The translations under genes and the position numbers were made by a program. Under the pieces are notes generated by a model that saw only the letters and a list, made by a program, of their open reading frames with translations, made no database searches and had not been told where the DNA came from. Shown piece by piece: positions 24,293 through 35,754 of a stretch of DNA of 64,000 bases; positions within the stretch are counted from its first letter, which is position 1, and every line of letters begins with the position of its first letter. This stretch comes from Fallopia convolvulus (Eukaryota; Streptophyta; Magnoliopsida; Caryophyllales; Polygonaceae), in assembly GCA_964016875.1 (NCBI GenBank), contig OZ024724.1, forward strand, positions 50,408,438 through 50,472,437. Reading direction: 5' to 3'.

Positions 24293-25431
24293 TTGAGCAT
24301 AAAATTATAGATGAACACTTTAATAATCTATAACATCAGTTTATTAATTAATCTATTTTGTGTCTTATCAGTTAAGATGGAGTAGTAGATAATGTATTCG
24401 ATTCCATAAATTGAAAAGAGGGTAAAGTAATACTCCTATGCAGAAGTACTATAATTTTGACTTTCATATAAAAATTTAGCAGGTAAAATCTATAATATCT
24501 ATCTATCTCGTAGACTTTATTCTCAGCAAATTAAAGATGAAAATCTCTAACTTTTGTAAAGATAAAAGATGTGTTTGACAAGCTTCCATTTGTATTGCTG
24601 TAAGATAATGCACCTATATGATTCCCTACTTTATTACTTTATTATTGGTCATTCTATCTGATAATTATGTTTTCAAAACAGTAAACACCCTCATTTATTT
24701 CTTTTCTTTGTCTGAAAACTACAACTTCATGCAAATGCAATATATATGAAGCTAGGTTATTATGCCGACAAATAAATTAAACTAGTCGTACTGTATTTTT
24801 AAAGTAAAACAAATGCCGCAAATTAATTGATGCATTTTTATTGAGTTGGTAAGAAAAATTTAACCCCACCGACGAGAAGAGGTATAAAAAAAGAGGAGCG
24901 GGTGAAAAAGGACACGTGGGAAGGGAAAAAAGGCTAGTTGGGTCCCCGGCGGGAGGGAAGTGGGGCCAGCTGCTGTCGCTGTACTCAAAAACAGACTCGT
25001 ATTGGATTCCGGTGTCTGGTGGGCCCTACATACCCCTATAATGTGTATGCTCTCCGACTCCACCCGTCACGAATTCGTGTGTCTACAAATGGTCGACTTT
25101 CAATCAACTCTCGTCGAGTCGTGACACTCTCTCTACTTTACAATAATAGTTGCCATTTCTGTTGCTCTACAATTTGTACGCTTTGCTTACTAGCATCTCC
25201 TGTTATGAAATAGTAGTATGGGAATGATTTGCGTCTACTTCGAAGCTTAATAAGGAACTCTTAATCGAAGACTTGTAAAATGATACTAAATGGTCCGTTT
25301 AGATCGCTCAACTTAATGTAATGAGTTGCATTATAATGTAACTTAATACATTACATTGGCAATTCAAACAAACTTTAAACCAAAACGCAAATAAAAGTAA
25401 AGCAAATTGATAACAAAAGGACACTAGAGAT
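24293..25431. other. intergenic sequence, no gene recognised
   Basis: Includes a less AT-rich stretch at about 24860-25130 with a CACGTG box near 24912. Neither strand encodes anything I recognise, so it may be the relic of a gene or promoter. The ORFs of 67 and 91 codons there lack family features. Confidence 0.4.
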
Positions 25432-26135
25432 TGTTGATGCATTTCGGCTTTCACCTACTTTGCAGAGCCTCAATCGGGGAAGCTCCTCCAAAATGAACTA
25501 AGTTTCTAAAAAAAAGTATAAGCGAACGACTACAGAGAGAACAAGATCTACAAGATCCAAAGCAGGAAGAAGAAGAAGAAACGAAGAGCAGAAACAACAA
25601 GAAGAACAAAGGTAGAAGAAGGAAGCAAATAGGGTTTCAGCCTCCTATTAAGATTATTGAAGTGTTGAGGTGAAGCTTCAAAGAGGATGCACTCGGATCT
25701 CTACGAGTTGAGCTTGCTGCCATCGTCACCATTGAACTCCTCCACCGGGCACCACCATTCCTTCTCTCTTTCTTCTTTTCTCTCTTTCTAGAGCGCACTA
25801 GGGTTCAGAAGAAACTCGTCAAGTGAGAAGGAAAGGTTTAAATAACTTGGTCAGAGGTGACATCCTCCCAACACATCAGTTCATTAAACGCTAGCTCCTG
25901 CTTCTAATGTTGGGCTTCGACTTCGGTCTTGGTCCCAATAATGCAGCGGATCACACAAGATAGGGCAAGGCCCATTCTACCAGACCTTAACTCGCCAGCT
26001 ACCTCCAAACCTATATAGCTTTAGCCTAGGGAAGTCACAAGCAAGCACCGGGCCCGGTTTAGTACAAATCCAGCTCTAAGAACCCAATTTATCTCTTCAA
26101 ACTTAGATCAAGACCAATTCTCCAATGTGACATGA
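25432..26135 (-). repeat. probable 3' LTR of Copia 2
   Basis: On the minus strand this interval begins near ttggagaattggtcttgatc, lies just 3' of the Copia 2 RNase H, and has leader-like R/U5 character: CT-rich, 'gaaccctag', and a GAA/TTC-rich tract at about 25565-25630. No partner LTR is in view, so the boundaries are approximate. Confidence 0.4.
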
Positions 26136-26845
26136 AGTTCAATGTCATTTAGATCATTAAATTAGGTTTAAAAGTTCTTAATAATTTGCCTTCTTAAACC
26201 AAATATAATGTTCTAAGAAGTACTCTTTCGAAAAATAGTTTTAGTGGAATTTGTGTAAGTTTCTCTATCATCATCGACTCAAGTCCCCAACACTCCATGT
26301 TACATCATCGATGAAGAGTTGGATCTTGCAAAAGATAAACTTGTTAGTAGGAATAATTTTTGTCCCAAAGTTAGCAGGATTCACATCTCCAGGTATTTTC
26401 TTCACTGTAGTCTCCTGGTTTTCCGCTTATTGTCTTATGAAGTGGTATCTCACATTAATGTGTTTTGATCTCTCATGGTGCATAAGGTCTTTGCACGCGT
26501 ACAAAGAAGCTTGCTATCCATGAAAAGAATGTGAATATAAGTCTTGCCCTCTATCTCTTGCAATATTCCATGTAGCCACGTAGCATCCTTAGAAGCCTCG
26601 GTAGTTGCTATGTACTCTGCCTCCGTAGGATGAGAGAGATATTATAGATTGTTGTTAGGACTCCAAGGAAATGCAATTCCTTGACAAACTATAGAAGTAT
26701 GCAGTAGTAGATTTTTTAGTGTTTTCTTTGTTGGCATAATCTAAGTCCACATAACCATGTAGTTGTGTTCTCGAATCATGTTCAGCATATACAAGTCCTA
26801 CATTTTCTGTACCTTGTAAATATTTCATGGCTAATCAGTGTTTTT

Positions 26846-28332
26846 TGTTGTAAGGGTTTTACCTTGATCTTAACAAGCAAATATATTTATAGATCAAGAC
26901 CCCGCTGAGTACAAAGAGTCAGGTTCGTTCACGGAAATTAGAAGAATCAAAGTCTACCAATCAATCCTAATAAGAACAAAGAAAAACAAAACAAACACAC
27001 TCAAGAGAGGCTCGGTACCGACCTAATCTGGGTCGGTAACGACCTGCACACGACACACAAACGCAGGGAAAAACCGGGAAAATAGAACGCACGGTACTGA
27101 CCTTAAGGGGGTCGGTAACGACCTATCTGGGTAACAAAAAACTTCAAAAAAATCAATATAAAAGAGATCTAGGACAAAGGATCCACCACAACAAAGCTAT
27201 GTATGTAAACAAGAATCAAAGATCAATCAACCAATAATCCCATGAATGACTTTCGCCACAAATAAACAAGCACATATCTCAACTTTCATAAAGATAGAAA
27301 CTTGTAATCCTACTTTTTATCTAAAGGTTTTAACTTTTGCTTCAACCCGATAATCATCCATATTCTCAATTAATTCTTTCAACTCAATTATGAATACGAA
27401 CTTGCCTCAACTTTCATCAAGGAAATAAGATCAAACAAGAAGGATAAAGGATAAAGATTAAAGGAAAGATTTTGATCAAAGATTCAAGCTTTTATCATAC
27501 ACAACCATGTCGGGTTTCACCCCAACCCTAGAAAAGTAGACTTCACAAGTCATCATGCAATCAACAAACAAAAAGAAGAGAGAAAACATGATTAAAAAAC
27601 AAAGCAAACTTCAATTGAAAGAACAAACTTACAAATCTCAAAGCAATCCTCCAAAGCTCTCTCAAAATTGTCCAAGAGCTTGGAATAAAAGTGGTAACCC
27701 TAGATTAACGATTGTTCTCCCTCCCTCCTCTTAGAAAAACATCTAAAGGGCCTTTATATAGTAGTAGGAATGTTCTCAAAAGGAAACTAAATTCTATCTT
27801 AAAAAGACCCATAAATAAAACATCTATATTAAAACCTAACTTAAGACGCAAGTTTCTTCTCGCAAGCCTCGGAGGGTGCTCGGTACCGACCCAAAGTGGG
27901 TCGGTAACGACCCTAGCCAACACTTGATTTCTTCATTTCCTTGCTCGAAACTCGTCCCAAAGCTTGGTTCTTCTTCAATGTTTCTTCTTTAAACGTTCTT
28001 GGTCTTCTTAGACTTCCCTAAGCTTCTTCTAAGACATCTTCATCTTGCAAACTTCCTTCTTGAAATACATCAAAGCTCCAAAAACTTCTACTCTTGCCTC
28101 TCTAGTCGACACCGCCACAAGACAACTCTAATGCCACCTCCTAGAAAGCTGAAAAATTCGGGATATCTCCTCCTCAACGCTTCAAACACCTACAGAGACA
28201 ACAAACAAGCACAAACGACTTCAACTCTTGAGAGAGGGTCGGAATTATATGCAAAACAACACAAAAGATCTAGAAAAGACTCAACCTAACTAGAAAACGA
28301 CCCACAAAAACTAACTAAAAAGTGCGACATCA
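26846..28332 (-). mobile_element. solo LTR (gypsy-type), copy 1, in Copia 2
   Basis: The 1487-bp unit has TG...CA ends: minus-strand start TGATGTCGCACTTTTTAG and end CCCTTACAACA. It is flanked by the 5-bp duplication TTTTT (26841-26845 and 28333-28337). Removing it and one duplication restores the Copia 2 RNase H reading frame across SEKH. No internal retroelement genes, so it is a solo LTR left by LTR-LTR recombination. The 3' terminal block 'ctcagcggggtcttga' resembles Athila-type LTR ends. It contains three foldback motifs of the form GGTACCGACC-loop-GGTCGGTAAC. Confidence 0.88.
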
Positions 28333-28519
28333 TTTTTCACTTGGGTTAGACATGTACCTACTATGTACAGAAATTGCAAAATCTATATCAGGATGAGTAC
28401 ACAACATGGCATACATAATACTCCCCATTTCTACATCATAAGGGAATACGCTTCATTTTCTTCTTGTACGTTGCAAAAATTGGAATACTTCTTTGAAAAC
28501 TCCAAATGCCCTCCAAGAG

Positions 28520-29048
28520 CAACGCGGATCTTCTAGTCCAAATTACTAGTCCACATTCCTAGTCCATATATTCTATTTGTCCACATAGCATGGTTAATTA
28601 AAAAAATCATAGAGAAAAATTAAGTAAAGAGTGTCAACACTCCGTAAATTTGTAACCCACCACCTCCGTCGCCAGCGAGTAACCACCACCTCCGTCGTCG
28701 ACGATTTGAACATTCCCGCTCCGGGAAGACTACATTTGTCCTTGGAAGATAATTTAGAAGCAACGCAACTGAAGGGTCACATTTGGACTGAAAATTTCAT
28801 TGTGGAGGAAGATGGGTAATGTGTTACTGGAGGCTCGGGCTAATTTTGAGTGATGGCGCCATGGTGGTGGTGAAGGTAGCGATCAATGTTGTCGTTGAGC
28901 AATAAGAGCGTTTGGGAGATTTGAGAGGGGAGGTGAAAGAGAGGGATAAAGAAAGAGAAGAAAGTAAAAACAATAGTTTTTTAATCTAAAACCATGTGTA
29001 CCAATTACAAAATGTGGACTAGCAATTTGGACTAGAAGATCCGCGTTC
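28520..29048. mobile_element. Mutator-like MITE with 9-bp target duplication
   Basis: A 529-bp element flanked by CTCCAAGAG at 28511-28519 and 29049-29057, within Copia 2. The TIRs start with AACGCGGATCTTCTAGTCCA and match over roughly 35 bp with one or two differences. A 9-bp target duplication is characteristic of Mutator-like elements. The interior has a 62-codon plus-strand ORF (28631-28819) with no recognised similarity; it could be captured host sequence. Confidence 0.88.
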
Positions 29049-29705
29049 CTCCAAGAGGAATGGGGGCAAGTTTGGCTTCAGTCATGGAAAACTTGTCAAG
29101 GATTTTATTCAAGTAGTTAATTTGAGACAAATATATTCTTCTCTTGGTTCGATTCCTTAGGATTTTGACTCTTAGGATTTTCTAAGCATGACCAAGATCT
29201 TTCATGTCAAAATATTTCTTCAAGTCAACCTTTACTCATGAGATAGCAATCTTAGAGTTGCTAATCAATAGAATATCATTAACATATAGAAGGATATAAA
29301 GAAGAGAGATAGACTTAGCACACAATTTTAAAGTAAAGACATGTATCATAGCTGCTTCTTTTGAACATAAGAGATAACACGCAAGGATCAAATTTCTTAT
29401 TCCGTTGTCTAGGGGATTATTTCAGACAATATATGGATTTCTTAAGGAGACAAGCATGATCGGAATGTTTCCAATCAACAAAGTCTTTTGGTTGTTTCAT
29501 ATAAATGGTTTCATTCAAATTTTTATACAGGAAATAACTCTTAACATCCATTTATTCAAGCTCCCAATCATACACAACAATCATAGCAACCAAGAGTCGC
29601 ATGGTTTTGTGTTTAATAATTGGAACAAATATATCATTGTAATCAACACCTTCTTCTTGGGTAAAACTCTTAGCAACCGATTTGGCTTTAAACTTAGGTG
29701 GTAGC

Positions 29706-31055
29706 TGACTCGGCTAAAGTCGTTGTTGCCAAGATCAAAGATAAATAACCCTAAACTACTAACTAGTATAGCAAGCAAGCAAGGGGTCGAACCCAAGAGA
29801 ATCGGGATTCTAATCAATCAGCAAAAGCAAAGACAAGAGTTTTTGGAAGTTCAGTCAAACAAACAAAACAAACAAATATTATTGGAGATTTAATCAATTG
29901 GAAGAAAGTAGAGTTCATTCAATCAATTCCACCTTTTTAATCATTCGATCATTGATTCATCTACTTTTCTATTAATTCCCTAGTTAATTCCAATCCTTAT
30001 AAAAGATTTTCGCTTGTCCACGGTCCAAGCGAAAGGATGATATGAACAAGAACGCTTAATTCAAATCATACAAAGTATTAAGGATAGAAGGATATTAATT
30101 CATGCAATCAAGCTACGAGTCTCAAATACTCTTTCTCAATTACTCTTTCTCAATAACAAGTTGATAAGGATAGAAGGATATTAATTCATCCCTTGGTTAA
30201 TATCATACTCTTTCTCAATAACAATCAAATACTCTTTCTCAATTCTAGTCCACGGTCCTAGAAAAAGAGTTGTTTCAAGGATAAATAAGATTGCACAGAC
30301 AACAATCAAACCTAATCCAAACAGTAGATCTAAGTCAAGCAAACAAGTTGATCAGGCTTATTAAATCAAACATAGATCATATAAATAAAACCAAGAGTTT
30401 TGATATTAACCAAGGGATAGAAAAGTTACCAGAATCTCATGAATTACATAAAAAGGCTTCCTTGATCAAACAAAATCCAAAGGAAATTAGTTCTCCATAA
30501 GAGAGAAAAATACTAAAATCTGAATAATTGAAAACTAGATCTCAGAGAGAATTCAAAACAAAGCTCCAAAACTAGGTCTAAATAGTCTCATCTAAGCGTA
30601 CAAAATAATATAAATTCGGAAATAATATAAAAATAGATGGATAGAAAGATCAGTCGCCGCCTCGGAATAATGCTGACGTGGACCTCCGCGGGCGCGGTGA
30701 ACAACCTCCGCGATCGCGGACCTGATCGTGACAAAATTCCAGCGCTGTTTTCGGAAGATGTTTTGACCACCTTAGAGTTGGATCTTCGACTCGGAGTAAA
30801 AATATGAATTGTAGCTCTTCGAGTTAACTTTCCAATGATACCAAATTTGTCTTCATCCGATCACCGTAGCTCCCGGAATAAGCGTTACAAGAAAGTGGTG
30901 TTGAAACAACTCCAAATCAACACTTGTCTTCAAAACTCTTGCAATTCTCCAAATCGTGTCTTCGGTCTTCATATGCCAATTATGCTCAAAACTAACCTAA
31001 ACACACACAAATCATACCTAAAATACAAGAGTTAACCTATACTAAATAGAGTGCA
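29706..31055 (-). repeat. gypsy element 3' LTR
   Basis: 1350 bp. The minus-strand start is TGCACTC after the purine tract and the end is ...CCGAGTCA. It contains several 'actctttctcaat' repeats (30120-30245) and a pair of GC palindromes at 30684-30720. Confidence 0.8.
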
Positions 31056-32530
31056 TCAAATTCCCCCATACTTAAACCTTGCTCGTCCTCGAGTAAGCTC
31101 AAAATAAATCTAACAAGAAATCCTATCAAGGTTTACAACATAGTACAAGGGAAGACAAAAATCACTCACCTCACCAACCCGAACCCAAAATAGAGAAATA
31201 ATGAGCAAAGACATGAAAGCTCAAATCACACACCTCACAAATACAGATATAACACTCAAGCTCTAAAAAGTGTAGAGCAACCTAGGATCTACCCAACATC
31301 TAAAATGTAATCCCCAGACCCCAAAGTAGAATATGATCCTAAACACTCTGATTTTACCGCTCATTCTACTTAGGCGCCCTTTTGGGTTTTCACCTAATCA
31401 CTCTTTTCATTTTTCTTAGGTGTGCTCACAAATATTCACATCTCTCATTAACCTCATATTACCCCAGCCTAATGCTGGTCCGGGTTACCTGCTTATTACC
31501 TGAGCCGCCCTTTCGGGTTTTCAACTCATCCCAGGATTTTATATGCCTTTTTCTGAATTTTTTATGGCTTTTTTAAATTTTTTTTTAAATTTTCTCTATA
31601 CAAAACATGGAACATAAATCCCATAAAAATAACGAAAAATAAACTGAAAAGCAACTAACTAGGATAGGTGTAGTGAGTACTTCCTCCCCCATACTTAAAT
31701 CCTTCATTGTCCTCAATGAAGTAAAGAGAAAAGGAATTAAGCATAGAAGAGGAAAATCAGAAGACTCACATACGAAAGAAGAGATGGAAGAACTCTTCAA
31801 AGGCTTGAATGAATAGCTCGGAAATCTCCAAATGATCCGTCGTCTGGAAAAACCGCGGGCGCGGTGGCCAGGCCGCGGGCGCGGGTGGTGCTCCGATCGT
31901 GAAAAAAATTGTTAGAGAACACGATCAACAAAACTGAACACGAACTCACAAACGAACTCTGAATCTAGCCTTAAGCATTAATGTAGTACGAGCCTTGAAG
32001 AGGAAGATTCCCCCATACTTGAGGAATTCCAAGGAACTAGACATGGAAAGAATTAGAAAAGTGGATTGGTGGGTGATGATAGAATATGGAAGAACACTCT
32101 TTTTTTTTCGCTCTTCTTTTTTTTTCCTAACTTATCTCGGGGGTTTCACCCGAAAACCTTTTATTTCAGGGGTTTCACCTGAAAGCCTTTTATTTTTTTA
32201 TTTTTATTTATTTTTTCGATTTTTTTCGATTTTTTTTTTGATTTTGATTTTTTTTTTACGATGAACAGTAATTCCGCGATCGCGGTGGGTCACCTTCGCG
32301 ATTGCGGAGCTGCTCTCTGGGTGCTTGTTCAACTATTTCTGTTTATTTCGAGAAATAAAATTTCCCAAAATATTTTTGTTCTTTCGAACCTAGTACCTGC
32401 ATGTTAGTCCGACAAGATTGAAATAAAAACTAAAATTTAAACCAAAGAAAAAGAAAAAGAAAGCTTACCTCGGGTTGCCTCCCGAGTAGCGCCTTTGTTT
32501 AACGTCGTTTGACCCGACGTCCTTTTTGTC
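31056..32530 (-). other. gypsy element 3' untranslated internal region
   Basis: Non-coding. It contains paired GC-rich palindromes at 31853-31884 and 32273-32308, and a 27-bp tandem doublet with 'ggggtttcacc' and 'gaaa.ccttttat' at about 32140-32195. The block 'ggttgcctcccgagtagcgc' at about 32472-32495 is a sequence I associate with related plant gypsy elements. Long T runs lie at 32100-32260. Confidence 0.55.
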
Positions 32531-33568
32531 TCAAGACTCGGACATCGTCAAAGCCCGAAGCAATCTGTCAAAATCGTGCGAACAACTCTCATGTAGGCAA
32601 ATATAACACAATGATAACTTGAAACTAAATAATATAGCATTGAGACACCGTTTCAGTATATCAAACCCACTAGAGAAATAAGGATTAGCAGGTTTAGGAT
32701 AGAACCAGTTGAAAGGACGAGGTAGTTTATCAAAAGTTATGATTTTTATCTCAACACTACCACCTTTAGAATTTAAGAAATCACTAGGTAAACTATCATG
32801 CTCAAGACCTTTTTCAGAAATATCAGGCAAACAGATATCAATAGAATGTAAGGAAGAAGAGGAAAGGATACAAGGATCATGATCGATTACAACAAAGGGC
32901 TCCACGGCAGGAGACATAGACATCTCCTCAGGTGGGAGGGCAATCTCCATATCATCATCTAGCTCTTTCTTCAAGTCATTAGGCTCGTCGTCATCACTCC
33001 AGGAGCTGTCAAACTTAAGGAAATATTCCTCCTTCGTCATCTCATGACTATAATCATCCATCTCTTCATCCAATAAAGGGTCTCTGAGTGCCTTTGGAGA
33101 GGGTGGAACTGGCTCTTCAGGGATATCTGTTGGTTCTTCAAGAATTTCCGTCTTGATGGCCAACACCTCCTCTAATTTTCTTTGTTCAGCAATTTGGTTC
33201 TCCAATTTCTGTATCTCGATCTCTTTGGCTCCGAGCATACAAAAGAAATTCCATCGGTCAATGGGTTTCCAAAGGACGTATTTTGCATCGCTCTCGCGGT
33301 ACATCCGTAGTTGGGACTCAAGAGTCATCCCCATAAAGATGTGATAGCAAGCATCATCAAGCCCTATGTGTAACCCCCAAACAGAGAGATCATGCAAGAT
33401 TTCCTGGCACCTAGTGAAGTACTCATGAAAGGGTTCATCCTGCAACTGAACAAGACTAAACGCAGACATTAGTATATACAAGTGTAGACCGTATGATAGG
33501 TCTACACAACGAGATTTGGGATTTCTGGACGAACAGAAACCATGGGCGTGGTTTGAAACCGAGGGCAC
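32531..33568 (-). CDS. gypsy gag-like protein
   Basis: A 345-residue uninterrupted ORF in the non-autonomous gypsy element. It begins about 40 nt after the primer-binding site, the usual place for gag. Residues about 40-100 (DEPFHEYFTRCQEILHDL, then DDACYHIFMGMTLESQ) resemble the retrotransposon gag helical core, in which 'E.F..Y..RF..L....' is followed by '...F..GL'. Residues about 113-140 are a likely coiled coil (AKEIEIQKLENQIAEQRKLE). The rest is acidic and serine-rich without a zinc knuckle. In the family, gag assembles the cytoplasmic particle. The lack of stops suggests either recent mobility or selection on gag. Assignment rests on position and weak motif similarity. Confidence 0.65.
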   Translation of the reverse strand: MPSVSNHAHGFCSSRNPKSRCVDLSYGLHLYILMSAFSLVQLQDEPFHEYFTRCQEILHDLSVWGLHIGLDDACYHIFMGMTLESQLRMYRESDAKYVLWKPIDRWNFFCMLGAKEIEIQKLENQIAEQRKLEEVLAIKTEILEEPTDIPEEPVPPSPKALRDPLLDEEMDDYSHEMTKEEYFLKFDSSWSDDDEPNDLKKELDDDMEIALPPEEMSMSPAVEPFVVIDHDPCILSSSSLHSIDICLPDISEKGLEHDSLPSDFLNSKGGSVEIKIITFDKLPRPFNWFYPKPANPYFSSGFDILKRCLNAILFSFKLSLCYICLHESCSHDFDRLLRALTMSES

Positions 33569-33610
33569 GGATCGTCAGAAACGCCGACTATTCAGAAAAT
33601 TAAAACCGAT

Positions 33611-33633
33611 TCCCCGGCAACGGCGCCAAAATT
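33611..33633 (-). other. gypsy primer-binding site
   Basis: The minus strand reads TTTTGGCGCCGTTGCCGGGG just after the LTR end. This is the primer site commonly seen in Athila/Tat gypsy elements and complementary to a tRNA 3' end (tRNA-Asp from memory). Confidence 0.8.
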
Positions 33634-34079
33634 TGACTCGGCTAAAGTCGTTGTTGCCAAGATCAAAGATAAATAACCCTAAACTACTAACTAGTATAGC
33701 AAGTAAGCAAGGGGTCGAACCCAAGAGAATCGGGATTCTGATCAATCAGCAAAAGCAAAGACAAGGGTTTTTGGAAGTTCAGGCAAACAAACAATACAAA
33801 CAAATATTATTGGAGATTTAATCAATTGGAAGAAAGCAGAGTTCATTCAATCAATTCCACCTTTTTAATCATTCGATCATTGATTCATCCACTTTTCTAT
33901 TAATTCCCTAGTTAATTCCAATCCTTATAAAAGATTTTCGCTTGTCCACGGTCCAAGCGAAAGGATGATATGAACAAGAACGCTTAATTCAAATCATACA
34001 AAGTATTAAGGATAGAAGGATATTAATTCATGCAATCAAGCTACGAGTCTCAAATACTCTTTCTCAATTACTCTTTCTC
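33634..34079 (-). repeat. gypsy element 5' LTR, truncated
   Basis: 446 bp, nearly identical to 29706-30151 of the 3' LTR. It stops abruptly at 'ctctttctc', where Copia 2 integrase resumes, so about 900 bp of LTR plus flanking Copia sequence has been lost. Confidence 0.85.
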
Positions 34080-34575
34080 CCCACAAGGAGTTTTTCATGC
34101 CAGCACTAATGAGCACACACCTTGACTTTTCAAGCGAGGTTCTATTCTTCCTCTCAATAGTGCCATTCTACGCGCTGAGGGGTGCCAGGTATAATAAGAT
34201 GTCTTTTAATGTCATGCTTTATGCAAAAATACATTGAACATGCTATTACAGACTACCAAGCCATTGTCAATTTTTAAGCATTTTAGTTTATGTCTAGATT
34301 GACTTCAATCATGGCTTTCCAGTTTTTTAACTGGTTAAAAGTCTCATCTTTTGTCTTCAATAAGCACACCCACACTTTTCTTGATTAATGGTCTATTAGG
34401 ACAAGAGAGCATGTAAAATAATAAGGGCCAAGTCGAAGTCTTCCTAAGCAAGTTGGGCACAAGAACAAGCAAGTTGGAAGATGTCGAATAAGCTTTTTGA
34501 TTCGCAAATAGCTAGCAAATTGTAGGAATTCCAAAAGGTGCCAAATTGTGCAAAAGGTGTTTTGTATAGTAGTTG

Positions 34576-35346
34576 TGTAGGATCGTTAGTACGTCTAGGT
34601 TGTCGACCTCAACTAAGTCGTCAACCTCTTATGTAAAAGCAGCGAAAATAAACTACAAGAAAGACTTACTTGGACACGATGTTTTTTTTTATAGTGGAAA
34701 CACTTGATTGATGAACTCTATCAAGCAAATGTGAAAACCACCCCCTTCCAAGTTCTCGCTTGGAAGGATTAAAAGTCGTAGCCTGCTTTATTGATCTTTT
34801 GGATTGTTTACAAGAATACCCTGGATCTAGAACTACTTCCCAAGCACTCTATAACTCGTTGTGAATTGAGTAACTACAACCCTCAACCTGTCTAGCTAAC
34901 CTACGTCTCTCGAACTCTCATTTTCTTTTCTTTCGTAACACAAATATGGAGTATGAGTTCGTGAGTATTCTAACATAAAACCTTAGCTTAAATACACACA
35001 AACTAGGTCAAATAAAAGAGAATAATATCTTCCAATTCGACTATGGCAAGATATTATTTCTATTATCTTTACAAAATCATCCTAAGCATATAAAAGGATT
35101 AGAATAAAAACGGCTTAGGGCAAAGGAAATAATCGGCTAACAATATTATCCTCATCAGATCTTTCCTAAAACAATATTATACTATCCAAACTCCGAAGAT
35201 CTCACGCGTCTTCAAGATCTTCGAGATTTGCCTTCAACACGCGTCGCCGACCTGACTGATGTTGGTGACTCTGTTTAAAGACTCGAGGTCGTTCACGTGG
35301 TAGACATTTGGAACCATCAAAACCAAAGCCTTCAGCTTTTCTAACA
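34576..35346 (-). repeat. Copia 3 3' LTR
   Basis: 771 bp. On the plus strand it runs from TGTAGGATCGTTAGTACG to ...gcttttctaaca. The internal landmark 'tcgaggtcgttcacgtggta' is shared with the other LTR. Confidence 0.93.
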
Positions 35347-35754
35347 AATTCCCCCTTTTTGATGGTGACAAACTCTTTTTATCCTCTATAAACAAGGCAA
35401 GACCAAATATCGAACAAGATATGCAATAACACCAAGTTTGCCAAAAGTTCCCCCTAAGTTGGATAACCCACATGAAATTCAGCATAAATATTCCCATTAT
35501 TTTATCTACCCCCAGTCTTTTCCCTCTTTTGGCATTATCAAAAAGACAATCTAAATAATCAATCAAAAAAGGTATAATCAAACAAGGGTAAATATAGAAA
35601 TTATCCAACGTACACACATAATCCATAACAAAAGCAAAATAGTCTTAAACATGCCACAGAGAAAGCAAAAACACATAAATGAAACCGAAGAGATGTTTTT
35701 GAGATAGTAGATGTGCAAGGAAAAGTAAAGGGAACTGGATTTCGGCTACTCGAG

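Larger units (their letters stand above)
29706..34079 (-). mobile_element. non-autonomous Ty3/gypsy (Athila-like) element, gag only
   Basis: A minus-strand element. The 3' LTR is 29706-31055 and the truncated 5' LTR is 33634-34079. The primer-binding site is adjacent to the 5' LTR, and a purine tract (TATGGGGGAATTTGA on the minus strand, about 31056-31071) precedes the 3' LTR. The internal region of about 2.6 kb carries one gag-like ORF and no protease, RT, integrase or RNase H. It would be mobilised by another element's enzymes. No 5-bp target duplication, because the 5' LTR and neighbouring Copia 2 sequence are deleted. Confidence 0.82.
26136..34570 (-). pseudogene. Copia 2: old Ty1/copia polyprotein, repeatedly interrupted
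   Basis: Read on the minus strand. Integrase fragments come first at about 34400-34080 (KVWVCLLKTKDETFNQLKNW, then a PGTPQ-containing stretch). The reverse transcriptase lies at about 29705-29060 (SVAKSFTQEEGVDYND, then QPKDFV and SMTEAKLAPIPLEG). RNase H is at about 28519-28338 (CTHPDIDFAISVHSRYMSNP) and 26840-26250 (GYVDLDYANKENTKKSTTAY, EAEYIATTEASKDATWLHG). The pieces fit together as one element once the insertions at 34576, 29706, 28520 and 26846 are removed. The region between integrase and RT is deleted at the gypsy insertion. Many stops. Gag and protease were not identified. Confidence 0.85.

Noticed and set aside
24860..25213. Possible gene in a less AT-rich segment with a CACGTG box
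   Set aside because: Neither ORF has a recognisable family or splice structure; described only as intergenic.
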